Of a stretch of 64,000 nt of DNA, positions 7,749-16,000 are shown one piece after another. The first letter of the stretch is position 1; each line of letters begins with the position of its first letter. The notes beneath the pieces were generated by a model. That model saw only the letters and a list, made by a program, of their open reading frames with translations. It ran no database searches and was not told the DNA's origin. Origin of the DNA: GCA-003244245 sp052390115 (GTDB lineage Bacteria; Actinomycetota; Actinomycetes; Mycobacteriales; Pseudonocardiaceae); assembly GCA_052390115.1 (NCBI GenBank), contig JBQTHE010000034.1:15059-79058 (forward strand). Reading direction: 5' to 3'. The translations under genes and the position numbers were made by a program.

Positions 7749-8816
7749 CTAGCCCTGACAACTCGGCCCGGGCGAATCTGACAGCGCGGCGGCGGCCTCG
7801 AGCAGCATCCAGCCCGACAGCTGCACCGAAAGGTCTCGCTCGGCCAGGCCCGGCCGGGGTGGCTGCGCCGGAACCGTCCACTGCGGACCGAACACCGGGC
7901 CACCGTCGGCGATGATCCGGTTGGCCCAGGCGGCTTCGGCGGAGTCCAGCACCAGGCGCGCCGCAATCCCGCCAGCCGGAGCAGCGGCCGCGGCTAGCGC
8001 GAGGTAGCGCGCCAGGATGCCAGTGAACAGGCCGCCGTCGCCTCCGCCGTGGCCACGCAAGACACCGGCGTCGGTGAGGTGCTCGGCCACCGCATGCACC
8101 GTGCGATCAGCCTGCTCGAACCAGCGAGGCGCGCCGGTCGCTGCGCCCAGCTCGAGGCAGGCGCCGAGCAGCACGCCCTGGCAGTAGCTGTAGATGGGCC
8201 GCTCGAGGATGCGCACCGACCCGTCGGGATTCACCCGCGCCCCATCGAAGACCAGGCCGGTATCCGGGTCGATCAGGTGCTCGAGGATCCAGTCCACCAG
8301 GGACGCGGCGATTCCCAGGTTGCCCCGCCGGGCGTAGAAGATCGCGGCGGGGCCGGTGGCCGGGACGTTGACGAAGTCGTCACCGACCCGCCACCGCATC
8401 CCCCCGCTCGGGCCCCGGCCGGACCGCAACCGGTGCATGATGGCCTGCTCGGCGCCCGGCCTGCGCACCCCGGCCAGCGTCGCGCTGCGCTGCAACGCCA
8501 GGCCCAGCCACGCGATGTCGTCGTAGTAGGTGTTGACCCAGCCGGTGAGGTTGCGCACCCGGATGCCGCGGACCAGCGCCGCTACGGTGTCCCGGCGCCA
8601 TGGCGTCGGGGACCGCTGGTAGGCGTCGAGCGTGCAGTCCAGCAGGTGCGCCTGCCACCAGTAATGCCACTGCCACGAGTAATGCCCCTGGGCCGACCGC
8701 GCAGGCCAACCGACCCGGCCCAGCCGGGTGCTCGGCAACCCCCACAGCCAGTGCAGGTGCCGGGTGTGTACCGCGCGCTCGGCCGCACCCGCTCGGGCAG
8801 CCCACACGTTCACCAT
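7749..8816 (-). CDS. Glycoside hydrolase family 76 protein
   Basis: This 355-aa protein resembles the alpha-1,6-mannanase family GH76. The family's paired catalytic aspartates are visible in NTYYDDIAWLGLALQRS. Aromatic-rich helices of an (alpha/alpha)6 barrel follow, including YSWQWHYWWQAHLLDC and YSYCQGVLLGACLELG. There is no signal peptide, so it may act in the cytoplasm, perhaps on mannose-containing glycolipid or glycan intermediates. The ATG overlaps the stop of trmH (ATGGTGA), so the two are translationally coupled. A similar gene lies next to serS in several actinobacteria. Confidence 0.85.
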   Translation of the reverse strand: MVNVWAARAGAAERAVHTRHLHWLWGLPSTRLGRVGWPARSAQGHYSWQWHYWWQAHLLDCTLDAYQRSPTPWRRDTVAALVRGIRVRNLTGWVNTYYDDIAWLGLALQRSATLAGVRRPGAEQAIMHRLRSGRGPSGGMRWRVGDDFVNVPATGPAAIFYARRGNLGIAASLVDWILEHLIDPDTGLVFDGARVNPDGSVRILERPIYSYCQGVLLGACLELGAATGAPRWFEQADRTVHAVAEHLTDAGVLRGHGGGDGGLFTGILARYLALAAAAAPAGGIAARLVLDSAEAAWANRIIADGGPVFGPQWTVPAQPPRPGLAERDLSVQLSGWMLLEAAAALSDSPGPSCQG

Positions 8817-9415
8817 GCTGTGTCCAGGTCCGCATGCTGGCGGATCCAGGCATGCATGGCGATCCCGGCGGCGACACCGGCGTTGATCGACCGGGTGGAG
8901 CCGAACTGCGCGATCGAGACGGTCAACGAGGCCCCCGCGCGGGCGTCGGCCGTCAAACCCGGGCCCTCCTCGCCGAACAGCAGCAGGCAGCTCCTGGGCA
9001 GGCTCGCGGTCTCCAGCCGTCGCGCACCCGGAGCATTGTCCACGGCGACCACGGTGAGCCCTTCCGCGGCAGCGTGCGCCAGCAGCCCGGCGACGTCGTC
9101 ATGGTGGCGCAGGTGCTGGTAGCGGTCGGTGACCATGGCGCCCCGGCGATTCCACCGGCGGCGGCCCACGATGTGCACCTCGGCTGCGGCGAACGCGTTG
9201 GCGGTGCGCACCACGGTGCCGATGTTGTGGTCGTGGCCGAAGTTCTCGATCGCGACGTGCAGGGGATGGCGCCGGGCGTCGATCTCGGCGACCACGGCGT
9301 CGCGGCGCCAGTAGCGGTAGGCGTCGACGACGTTGCGGCGATCACCGTCGCGCAACAGGTCCGGGTCATAGCGGGGATCGTCAGGCCATGGGCCCTGCCA
9401 GGGGCCGACTCCCAC
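8810..9415 (-). CDS. TrmH/SpoU family RNA 2'-O-methyltransferase
   Basis: About 201 aa with the three SPOUT motifs: NFGHDHNIGTVVRTANAFAA (motif 1), LLLFGEEGPGL (motif 2) and VSIAQFGSTRSINAGVAAGI (motif 3). It transfers a methyl group from SAM to a ribose in rRNA or tRNA; the target base is unknown. The start is uncertain. I chose GTG 9415 because a GTG further upstream at 9481, which overlaps the pyrE stop, would put a 42-nt palindrome and a second hairpin inside the coding region. Its stop overlaps the GH76 start. Confidence 0.88.
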   Translation of the reverse strand: MGVGPWQGPWPDDPRYDPDLLRDGDRRNVVDAYRYWRRDAVVAEIDARRHPLHVAIENFGHDHNIGTVVRTANAFAAAEVHIVGRRRWNRRGAMVTDRYQHLRHHDDVAGLLAHAAAEGLTVVAVDNAPGARRLETASLPRSCLLLFGEEGPGLTADARAGASLTVSIAQFGSTRSINAGVAAGIAMHAWIRQHADLDTAW

Positions 9416-9420
9416 CGTGT

Positions 9421-9438
9421 GGCCCCACTCTGTGGGGC
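9421..9438. terminator. Short perfect hairpin upstream of trmH
   Basis: GGCCCCAC and GTGGGGCC form a perfect 8-bp stem with a 2-nt loop. It stands right next to the 42-nt palindrome in the pyrE-trmH gap. There is no U-tract. It may help terminate pyrE transcription or mask the trmH start. Confidence 0.5.
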
Positions 9439-9440
9439 CT

Positions 9441-9482
9441 TGTGAGTGGCGATGCGAGCTATAGCTCGTATCGCCACTCACA
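9441..9482. repeat. 42-nt near-perfect palindrome at the pyrE 3' end
   Basis: The sequence 9441-9461 is the reverse complement of 9462-9482 apart from one G.T position. It begins TGTGAGTGGCGATGCGAGCT and has no loop. The last bases of pyrE (TGA at 9480-9478) lie in its outer edge. It could be a bidirectional terminator or a small mobile palindrome inserted at the end of the gene. Confidence 0.85.
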
Positions 9483-10026
9483 GGAGCTCGCTCATGCTCA
9501 ACACCGCGCGGTAGGGCAACCCGGCGGCCTCGACCGCCTCGCGGGCTCCGGTGTCGCGATCCACCACAGTGGCGACCCCGACCACCTCGGCGCCGGCCTC
9601 GCGCAGCGCGGCCACCGCGGTGAGCACCGAGGTGCCGGTGGTGGAGGTGTCCTCGACGGCAAGCACCGGTCGGCCCGCGACGTCGGGGCCCTCGATCCGG
9701 CGCTGCATGCCGTGCTCCTTGACCGATTTGCGCACCACGAAGGCGTCGACGGGTGGGCCGGGCGCGTGCAGCACCGCGGCGGCGACCGGATCGGCGCCCA
9801 GAGTCAGACCGCCCACGGCACGGTAGGACCAGTCGGAGGTCAGCTCGCGGACCAGCCGCCCGATCAGCGGCGCGGCCTCGTGATGCAGCGTCACGCGGCG
9901 CAGATCCACGTAATAGTCGGCCTGCGCACCAGAGGACAGCGTGACGTGGGCGTGCACCACCGCAAGCTCGCCGACCAGCTCGGCGAGCCGGCTGCGGGCC
10001 TGGCTGATCGGCAGCCCGGACGTCAC
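9478..10026 (-). CDS. pyrE: Orotate phosphoribosyltransferase
   Basis: This 182-aa enzyme joins orotate to PRPP to give OMP in pyrimidine synthesis. The PRPP-binding signature VLAVEDTSTTGTSVLTAV is at about residues 115-132, and the catalytic-loop lysines are in VVRKSVKEHGMQRRIEG. The start is GTG 10026, giving a GTGA overlap with the stop of the upstream SDR gene. A longer frame extends upstream but lies inside the SDR gene. Length matches PyrE from actinobacteria. Confidence 0.95.
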   Translation of the reverse strand: MTSGLPISQARSRLAELVGELAVVHAHVTLSSGAQADYYVDLRRVTLHHEAAPLIGRLVRELTSDWSYRAVGGLTLGADPVAAAVLHAPGPPVDAFVVRKSVKEHGMQRRIEGPDVAGRPVLAVEDTSTTGTSVLTAVAALREAGAEVVGVATVVDRDTGAREAVEAAGLPYRAVLSMSELL

Positions 10027-10793
10027 GTGCGGCCCCGTCCAGTACGGCCGGCGATCCGGCGCACCAGGCTGCGGGGCAGCACATCCACCAGCCCGAACAG
10101 CGCCCGGTACTGCAGGCCGGGCACCGAGATGGTGCGCCCGCGCCGCAGGTCGGCCAGGCACTCGCGGACGACGGCATCGGCATCCAGCCAGAACGCCGAG
10201 GGGCTGCCTGCCACGTCGATGCCGGCCCGGGCATGGAACTCGGTACGGACGAATCCCGGGCACAATGCGATCACCCGCACCCCCGTGCCTTGCAAAGACG
10301 CGGCCACGCCCTCGGACAGCATGGTCACGTATGCCTTGCTCGCGCTATAGGTGGAGCCGCGGCCAGGCAAGAAGGCCGACACGCTGGACACGTTGATCAC
10401 CGTCCCCCGGCCCCGGCGCACCATGCCCGGCACCGCGGCGTGGGTCAGCCGCAGCACCGCGGTCACGTTGACGTCCAATTGGGCCTGCAAGTCCGCGATG
10501 TCGGCGTCGACGAACTCCGTGGCGGCCCCGAAACCGGCGTTGTTCACCAGCAGGTCCACCGGATCCCCGGCACGCAACCGCTGCTCGACCCGCTGCCGCG
10601 CAGCGGCGTCGGCCAGATCGGCAGGCAACACCTCGGTGCGCACCCCATACCGCTGCGACAGCTCGGCCGCCGACCGCTGCAGGCGACCAAGGTCGCGGGC
10701 AACAAGCACAAGGTCGTACCCCTCAGCGGCGAGCCGACGAGCGAACGCCGCCCCCAACCCAGCACTAGCCCCCGTAACCAACGCAGTGGACAT
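10023..10793 (-). CDS. Short-chain dehydrogenase/reductase
   Basis: This 256-aa classical SDR has a Rossmann NAD(P) motif TGASAGLGAAFARRLA (residues 7-22), NNAGFG, a catalytic Ser in INVSSVSAF and the YSASK motif. The C-terminus (GLQYRALFGLVDVLPRSLVRR) matches the DltE/YqjQ-like group with a hydrophobic, possibly membrane-facing tail. The substrate is unknown. It is the first gene of a coupled unit with pyrE and trmH. A 70-bp inverted repeat lies upstream of its start. Confidence 0.92.
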   Translation of the reverse strand: MSTALVTGASAGLGAAFARRLAAEGYDLVLVARDLGRLQRSAAELSQRYGVRTEVLPADLADAAARQRVEQRLRAGDPVDLLVNNAGFGAATEFVDADIADLQAQLDVNVTAVLRLTHAAVPGMVRRGRGTVINVSSVSAFLPGRGSTYSASKAYVTMLSEGVAASLQGTGVRVIALCPGFVRTEFHARAGIDVAGSPSAFWLDADAVVRECLADLRRGRTISVPGLQYRALFGLVDVLPRSLVRRIAGRTGRGRT

Positions 10794-10815
10794 GGTCGCA
10801 GGCTAGCCTCGACCC

Positions 10816-10885
10816 GCCCGCGTTCTGGATGCAGACTGCTCTAATTCGAGGCCCGATAACCGCAGTCTGCATCCAGAACGCGGGC
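10816..10885. terminator. Perfect 24-bp inverted repeat, 22-nt loop
   Basis: Bases 10816-10839 are exactly complementary to 10862-10885 (outer part GCCCGCGTTCTGGATG). It fills the 99-bp gap between the DUF418 gene and the SDR gene, both on the minus strand. A 24-bp perfect stem is far more than chance. It most likely ends DUF418 transcription, although no U-tract follows on the minus strand. Confidence 0.75.
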
Positions 10886-10892
10886 TAGGGGG

Positions 10893-12056
10893 CTAGCGGT
10901 AGGTGAGGCGGCGGAGGAGGAGCTCGGGTGGGCCTCGGTAATCGCGGCGGGCCATGTGCTGGGCTAGGAGGACGGTGAGGGTCCAGGTTGCGGTGGCCAG
11001 GACGGCGACCTCGACGAACCCGAGCCGATTACCGAGGCCGCCGCCGTAGGAGGCCAGCACCGCGACGAACACCACGGACTGCAGCAGGTAGCACGTCATC
11101 GATCGCTGCCCGCAGGCTGCCAGCGCGGTCACCACCGGGCCGCGACAGTCCTGGTTCCGGGCCCGGATCGCGATGAGCCCAGCAATCGCGGCGTAACCCA
11201 AGCCGCCCGCGTACCCGGTCAGGGTGTGCGCCACGCCCGCAAGCGCGGTCGCTACCACCGAGCGATCCGGCCACCACGCGGCCGCCATCAGCGCCATCGG
11301 CAGACCACCAACGGCGGCCAGCCCCACACCCAGCACCGCGACGCGGATCAGCAGCCGCTGGTGGCGCTCCGGCTCGTCGAGTAGTCGCCGCCGCGCCGCC
11401 CACACCCCGAGCAGCAGGGCGGGGACCAGGATGAACAGCAGCGTCACGGTCAGCACCACCCATTCCCCGACCCGCCACATTGCTGCGAACAGCGGATCGG
11501 TGATGGACATCGACGGCAGGAATGACTCCGAGCCTTCGGGCTGAGGCAGGCCCATCAGGGCGCCGAACACCGCGGTCGGCACCGTCCACAACCCCACCAG
11601 GACCAACAGCTTCCGGTCGCCGGCGGTGATCAGCAGGCCGGCCAGCAGGACCGCGAGTAGCCCGTAGGCGCCGATGATGTCTCCGGAGAAGAGCAGCAGC
11701 GCATGCAGGAACCCGAAGAGGATCATCCAGGCGCCTCGCCTGCGGACGAGCGCGCCGACCGTCACCTCGTCGAGGCCCTTGCTGGTGTGCCGCCGCAACA
11801 ACTGGACGATGCCGTAGCCGAACAAGAACGCGAACATCGGGTACGCACGGCCGTCCACAAAGGTCATCTGCAGTAGTACGACCACCCGGGCGCCGATCAA
11901 GTCCGGCATCGGGTAGCCGCGCACGCCGGGGGGGTGCCCGTACAGGTAGACGTGGACGTTCGCCAGCGCGATCAGCAGCAGCATCGCCCCCCGCGCCAGG
12001 TCCGGCGCGAGCGACCGCGCCGACGGCGCGATGGCGCCGATCGGCACTGCCATCAC
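10893..12056 (-). CDS. DUF418 family membrane protein
   Basis: This 387-aa protein has about nine to ten hydrophobic segments, starting with LARGAMLLLIALANVHVYLYG. It contains the YPMFAFLFGYGIVQLLRR motif and the C-terminal DUF418 core (CGQRSMTCYLLQSVVFVAVL). These proteins are related to acyltransferase-3-like membrane proteins (YeiB/YxaH) and their activity is unproven. It stands alone, with a long hairpin downstream. Confidence 0.88.
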   Translation of the reverse strand: MMAVPIGAIAPSARSLAPDLARGAMLLLIALANVHVYLYGHPPGVRGYPMPDLIGARVVVLLQMTFVDGRAYPMFAFLFGYGIVQLLRRHTSKGLDEVTVGALVRRRGAWMILFGFLHALLLFSGDIIGAYGLLAVLLAGLLITAGDRKLLVLVGLWTVPTAVFGALMGLPQPEGSESFLPSMSITDPLFAAMWRVGEWVVLTVTLLFILVPALLLGVWAARRRLLDEPERHQRLLIRVAVLGVGLAAVGGLPMALMAAAWWPDRSVVATALAGVAHTLTGYAGGLGYAAIAGLIAIRARNQDCRGPVVTALAACGQRSMTCYLLQSVVFVAVLASYGGGLGNRLGFVEVAVLATATWTLTVLLAQHMARRDYRGPPELLLRRLTYR

Positions 12057-12117
12057 CCGATGGTGCCCGCCCGACCGTTGCTGCGTGCCGTCGGGGTGTC
12101 GGCGAGCTTGGACGCGG

Positions 12118-13491
12118 TCAGCGACGGCGCGCTTGGGTGATGAGCGTGCGACCGAAGTCCCACGTCAGCCCCCCTGTCCGGTGCGCATCATTCATCACGT
12201 CGGTGAACGCGTCGAGGAACCACGCAACCTCGGTCTCGCCCACCGTCATCGGCGGCAGCAGCTTGATCACTTCGAGGTGATCGTCGGCGACCTGGGTGAG
12301 TACCCGGTGGCGCGCGAACACAGCCATGACCACCATCTGTGCGAATAGCCCTTGCCGGGCTGCCTGCAACATGGCCCAGTTGGCCCGCAGCCGCCACGAA
12401 CGTGGCCTGGCGAACTCCAGCCCGACCATCAGCCCACGACCGCGCACCTCGGCAAGCAGGTCATAACGTTCGATCATCGCGGCGAGTGCGTCACGCAGCA
12501 ACCGCCCGGTCCGCTCGGCGTTCTCGACCAGCTCCTCATCCTCGATCACCGCCAGAGTGGCCAGTCCGGCGGCCATGGCCGCCGCGTTCGCGCCGAACGT
12601 CGAGTCATGTGCTAACAAGCGATCCATCGACGAATAGACCTTCCGGAAGATCCATCCTTTGGTGAGGGTGGCGCCGACGGGGATGAACCCACCGGAAAGC
12701 GCCTTCGCAACCGTGACGATGTCCGGGTCGAGACCCTCATGGTGGTAGGCGAAGAACCGACCGGTCCGACCAATCCCAGTCTGCACCTCGTCACAAATCA
12801 ACAGCGCGCCGCGCTCGCGCAACAGTTGCTGCGCGGCGACCAGGAAGCCCTCCGGAGGCACGTGAACACCTTTGCCCTGGATCGGCTCGACTACCAACGC
12901 CGCGACATCATCCCGACGCAGCTCACCCTCCAGTGCGTCGAGATCACCGAAGGGAATGGCCGTATCGGGCAGCAGCGGGCCGAACCCGCGGCGGAACTGT
13001 CGCGCACTGGTGACCGACAGCGAGCCAGCGGTGAGCCCGTGGAAGGCACAATCGAAGTACACGATCCGCGGCCGGCCGGTGGCACAGCGGGCGAATTTCA
13101 ACGCCGCCTCCACCGCCTCGGTGCCGCTGTTGCAGAAATACACCCGCGCCAGCCCCGGCGCATGGGCGAGTAACCGCTCGGCGAGCAGTCCGGGCAACAG
13201 CGCGCAGTCGAACTGCACAAGGTCGGCCAGCTCCGCATCGAGAACATCACGCAGCGCCTGGCGTACCACCGGATGGTTACGCCCTATCCCGGCCACCCCG
13301 AAACCGGCCAGGAAATCCAGATATCGTTGGCCGTCGCGGTCATACAGGTAGGCGCCCTCGGCCCGCTCATACTCCTTGTCGAAACCGATTGCGTGCAGCA
13401 CTCGCGGCATCTGAGGGTTGAGATACCGGGCGTGCAACTCATAGCCTGACCCGCGCCGGGCCGCCAGGAGGTGGGCCAAGTCGAACTCCAT
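12118..13491 (-). CDS. Class III aminotransferase, HpnO-like
   Basis: About 457 aa. It shows the class III PLP-aminotransferase motifs: FCNSGTEAVEAALKFAR, DEVQTGIGRTG and the PLP lysine in TVAKALSGGFIPVG. I start it at ATG 13491, which has GAGGAG at proper spacing; the frame extends further without a better start. The C-terminal QMVVMAVFARHRVLTQ and EVIKLLPP pattern resembles acetylornithine-type enzymes and the hopanoid enzyme HpnO, which aminates the C35 side chain to aminobacteriohopanetriol. Its position 3.9 kb before the hpn operon supports HpnO. A different amino donor/acceptor role cannot be excluded. Confidence 0.75.
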   Translation of the reverse strand: MEFDLAHLLAARRGSGYELHARYLNPQMPRVLHAIGFDKEYERAEGAYLYDRDGQRYLDFLAGFGVAGIGRNHPVVRQALRDVLDAELADLVQFDCALLPGLLAERLLAHAPGLARVYFCNSGTEAVEAALKFARCATGRPRIVYFDCAFHGLTAGSLSVTSARQFRRGFGPLLPDTAIPFGDLDALEGELRRDDVAALVVEPIQGKGVHVPPEGFLVAAQQLLRERGALLICDEVQTGIGRTGRFFAYHHEGLDPDIVTVAKALSGGFIPVGATLTKGWIFRKVYSSMDRLLAHDSTFGANAAAMAAGLATLAVIEDEELVENAERTGRLLRDALAAMIERYDLLAEVRGRGLMVGLEFARPRSWRLRANWAMLQAARQGLFAQMVVMAVFARHRVLTQVADDHLEVIKLLPPMTVGETEVAWFLDAFTDVMNDAHRTGGLTWDFGRTLITQARRR

Positions 13492-13785
13492 ATCTGCACA
13501 CTCCTCGCCGCCCCTAACCCGGTCGAGCTGGCGCGCCGTATGAGACACCCCTGCGGGTGAGAAGTTGCCGCCGTCCAGCACCAGTGTGCGGGGGTGAACC
13601 AGGCGATCAGCTCGGCAGCGTGAGTCTGCTCGCTGGCGGTGACCGGGCCCAGCGCGGCGCGGCCCCGTGGTCGCTGCAAGTGCTCTCGCAATACTTCTTT
13701 CGGTGGAGCTGTCCGACTCACCTGTTGCCTGACGCCCCTGGGTTCCTTGACTCTCACTCTGCGGACCCGTACGGAGGTGGCGGTA

Positions 13786-14574
13786 ATGCTCTCAGCTCGA
13801 AGTCTGTTCCAGGAGATCCTCGACAACGACGAATCGTTCCGGCTGTTCTGCTCCATCGCGGCCAGCGGCGAGGCCCAGGGCGGATGGGAGAACGGCCGGA
13901 TCGCGGCGCTCGTCCCCGAATCACAACGGGAGTTGGGCCCCAAGATCGTCCGGCACGGTACGGACGAGGACAAACACGGCAGGATCTTCACTGCCCTGAT
14001 GCGCAAGCGCGGACTCGACCCGGTGCCGGTCCCCGAGAACATCGACTACACGATGCTGCTGGAGCAGCAGGGCATCGGCCTCGCCCACGAGAAGCTGCGC
14101 GCGGACGAACCGCTGACGGAGCGGGACATCGTCTGCTATCTGGCCCACAGCAGGGTCACCGAACAACGCGCCGCCGAGCAGATGCAGCTGCTCCGCAGGC
14201 ACTTCGCCGACCACCCGGACCTCGGCCGCGCGGTTAAGATGATCTCTGATGACGAGGACAACCACCTGGCCTACTGCCACGAGGAGCTGCTCCGCCTGGG
14301 CGCCGAGGGGCACGGCCGGGAGATCCGACGGATCCTCAAGGAGAGCGCGCGGGCCGAGATCCGGGTGTACCGCGACGTCAGCCTCGCCGTGATGGCGAAG
14401 ATGGGGCGCATCCTGGGCTGGTCCAGGCCGAAGGCGGCGGTGCTCGCGGCCGGTATCCACGCGGTGTACGGCTACGAGCGGATCGCCGGCTGGCGCCGGA
14501 TGGTCAGCCTCAGGATGCCGCCGCGGCGGGACGCATTCGGCGGGCCTGCCACGCCAGCCTTCGAGTTGACCTGA
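13786..14574 (+). CDS. Ferritin-like domain protein
   Basis: This 262-aa, mostly helical protein has metal-ligand-like repeats: RHGTDEDKHGRIFTAL (E-x-x-H), THSR-type helices with RVTEQRAAEQMQLL, and MISDDEDNHLAYCHEELL (E-x-x-H). These fit a four-helix diiron ferritin-like fold. The ATG at 13786 has GGAGG 8 bp before it. It is divergent from the HpnO-like aminotransferase, so the pair may share a control region. A diiron oxygenase step on a hopanoid or other lipid is possible, but this is inference; the substrate is unknown. Confidence 0.75.
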   Translation: MLSARSLFQEILDNDESFRLFCSIAASGEAQGGWENGRIAALVPESQRELGPKIVRHGTDEDKHGRIFTALMRKRGLDPVPVPENIDYTMLLEQQGIGLAHEKLRADEPLTERDIVCYLAHSRVTEQRAAEQMQLLRRHFADHPDLGRAVKMISDDEDNHLAYCHEELLRLGAEGHGREIRRILKESARAEIRVYRDVSLAVMAKMGRILGWSRPKAAVLAAGIHAVYGYERIAGWRRMVSLRMPPRRDAFGGPATPAFELT

Positions 14575-14739
14575 AGCTGTGCGGTCGGCCCGCGCCTACA
14601 ACCCGCCGCTTAAATAGGTATGTTCTGATTACCACTTCCGTAGGTCTAAACCCTTGCGCACAACGCCGGCAACCGTTATGCCTTTGAGGGGGTCCTTAAC
14701 GGACAGCCTGGTACAGGGGAACCCGGCGAAAGTCAGCCA

Positions 14740-15966
14740 ATGAAGGTGCGGGAAGCAGTGCGCGTCGCCCTGCGCGGATTGCGCGCCCACCGGCTGCGCT
14801 CCGCGCTGGCCGTGCTCGGCATCACCATTGGAGTCGCAGCGGTGATCCTGCTGGTCGCGCTCGGCAACGGGGTGCGGAGCGCGGTTAACGGGTACCTCGA
14901 ACCGCTGGCAAATCTGATCACCATCGTGCCGGCGAACAGCACCGCCCCCGGCGGCGCCGCCCCGAGAGACCTGACCGACACCGACGTAGCCGCGCTGCGC
15001 AAGCGCGACCAGGCACCCGATGTCGCCACTGCCATCCCGGCCATCGCCGGCCAAACCCTGGCCGAGACGGATACCACCGCGTTCCGCGCGACCGTCATCG
15101 GCTCCACCGAACGATGGCTTGAGTTGAAGAACCAGGATATGGCGGCTGGGTCGTTCATCGACGAGGCTCAGGTCCGCTCTGCCGCCCGGGTGGTAGTCCT
15201 GGGTGATGCAGTCGCGAACGCCCTCTTCGGTGACGACTCCGCGGCGGTGCTGAGCCGGACAATCCGGATCAACAATCAGACTTTCAAGGTCATCGGAGTG
15301 GTGCAGTTCGTCGGTGAGCCGGGCGATAACGAGGCGATCATGCCGCTGAGCACCGCGCGCCGGTATGTCTTCGGCGGTGGTGACAAGGTCAACCAGATCA
15401 TCGTGCAAGCGACCGGATCGGCCACCGTACCCGCCGCCGAGGATCAGGTGATCCGCATCCTCAGCGAGCGGCACCGGATCACGGACCCCGCGAAGCGGGA
15501 CTTCGAGGTCCAATCGCTGCGAAGCCGGCTCGAAACCTTCAACCAGGTCCTCCGCATCCTCACCCTGTTCACCACGTCCGTCGCAGCGATCTCGCTGGTC
15601 GTCGGCGGTGTCGGAGTCCTGAACATCATGCTGGCCTCGGTCACCGAACGGACCCGCGAGATCGGCATCCGCAAAGCGATCGGCGCCACTCGCCGCGCGG
15701 TCCTCGAGCAATTCCTCATCGAGTCCACCGTTCTGGCCGGCTTTGGTGGGCTCATCGGCGTCATTGTCGGGATCGGCCTTTCAGAACTCGGCGCTGCCAT
15801 CGCGCGCGCCTTCGGACCCACCTTCGCCGCCCTGGCCCCCGCAGTGACCATCCCCTCTGTGCTGCTTTCGTTCGCGATCAGCCTCGTGATCGGCATCGTC
15901 GCCGGCGGCTACCCGGCCAACCGCGCCGCCCGGCTCCGGCCTGTCGACGCTCTCAGATATGAGTAA
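14740..15966 (+). CDS. MacB-like ABC transporter permease
   Basis: This 408-aa protein has one N-terminal membrane segment (LRSALAVLGITIGVAAVILL), a periplasmic-type MacB-PCD domain (residues about 45-250) and the FtsX domain with three membrane segments, including NIMLASVTERTREIGIRKAI. It is the permease half of a type VII/MacB-type ABC system. No ATPase subunit or membrane-fusion protein is next to it, so it must borrow one encoded elsewhere or be an orphan. It is preceded by a 165-bp gap after the ferritin-like gene. Confidence 0.9.
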   Translation: MKVREAVRVALRGLRAHRLRSALAVLGITIGVAAVILLVALGNGVRSAVNGYLEPLANLITIVPANSTAPGGAAPRDLTDTDVAALRKRDQAPDVATAIPAIAGQTLAETDTTAFRATVIGSTERWLELKNQDMAAGSFIDEAQVRSAARVVVLGDAVANALFGDDSAAVLSRTIRINNQTFKVIGVVQFVGEPGDNEAIMPLSTARRYVFGGGDKVNQIIVQATGSATVPAAEDQVIRILSERHRITDPAKRDFEVQSLRSRLETFNQVLRILTLFTTSVAAISLVVGGVGVLNIMLASVTERTREIGIRKAIGATRRAVLEQFLIESTVLAGFGGLIGVIVGIGLSELGAAIARAFGPTFAALAPAVTIPSVLLSFAISLVIGIVAGGYPANRAARLRPVDALRYE

Positions 15967-16000
15967 CCGGCAACGTGGGGTGGCGCGAATTTCGACGGTG

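Noticed and set aside
6394..7752. Long plus-strand ORF of 452 aa opposite serS
   Set aside because: It is exactly antisense to serS, has low-complexity His/Gln/Arg/Leu composition and no domain. GC-rich genes give such shadow frames.
8810..10234. 474-aa continuous ORF covering trmH and pyrE in one frame
   Set aside because: Only its C-terminal part is a methyltransferase. The rest overlaps pyrE and the SDR gene out of frame.
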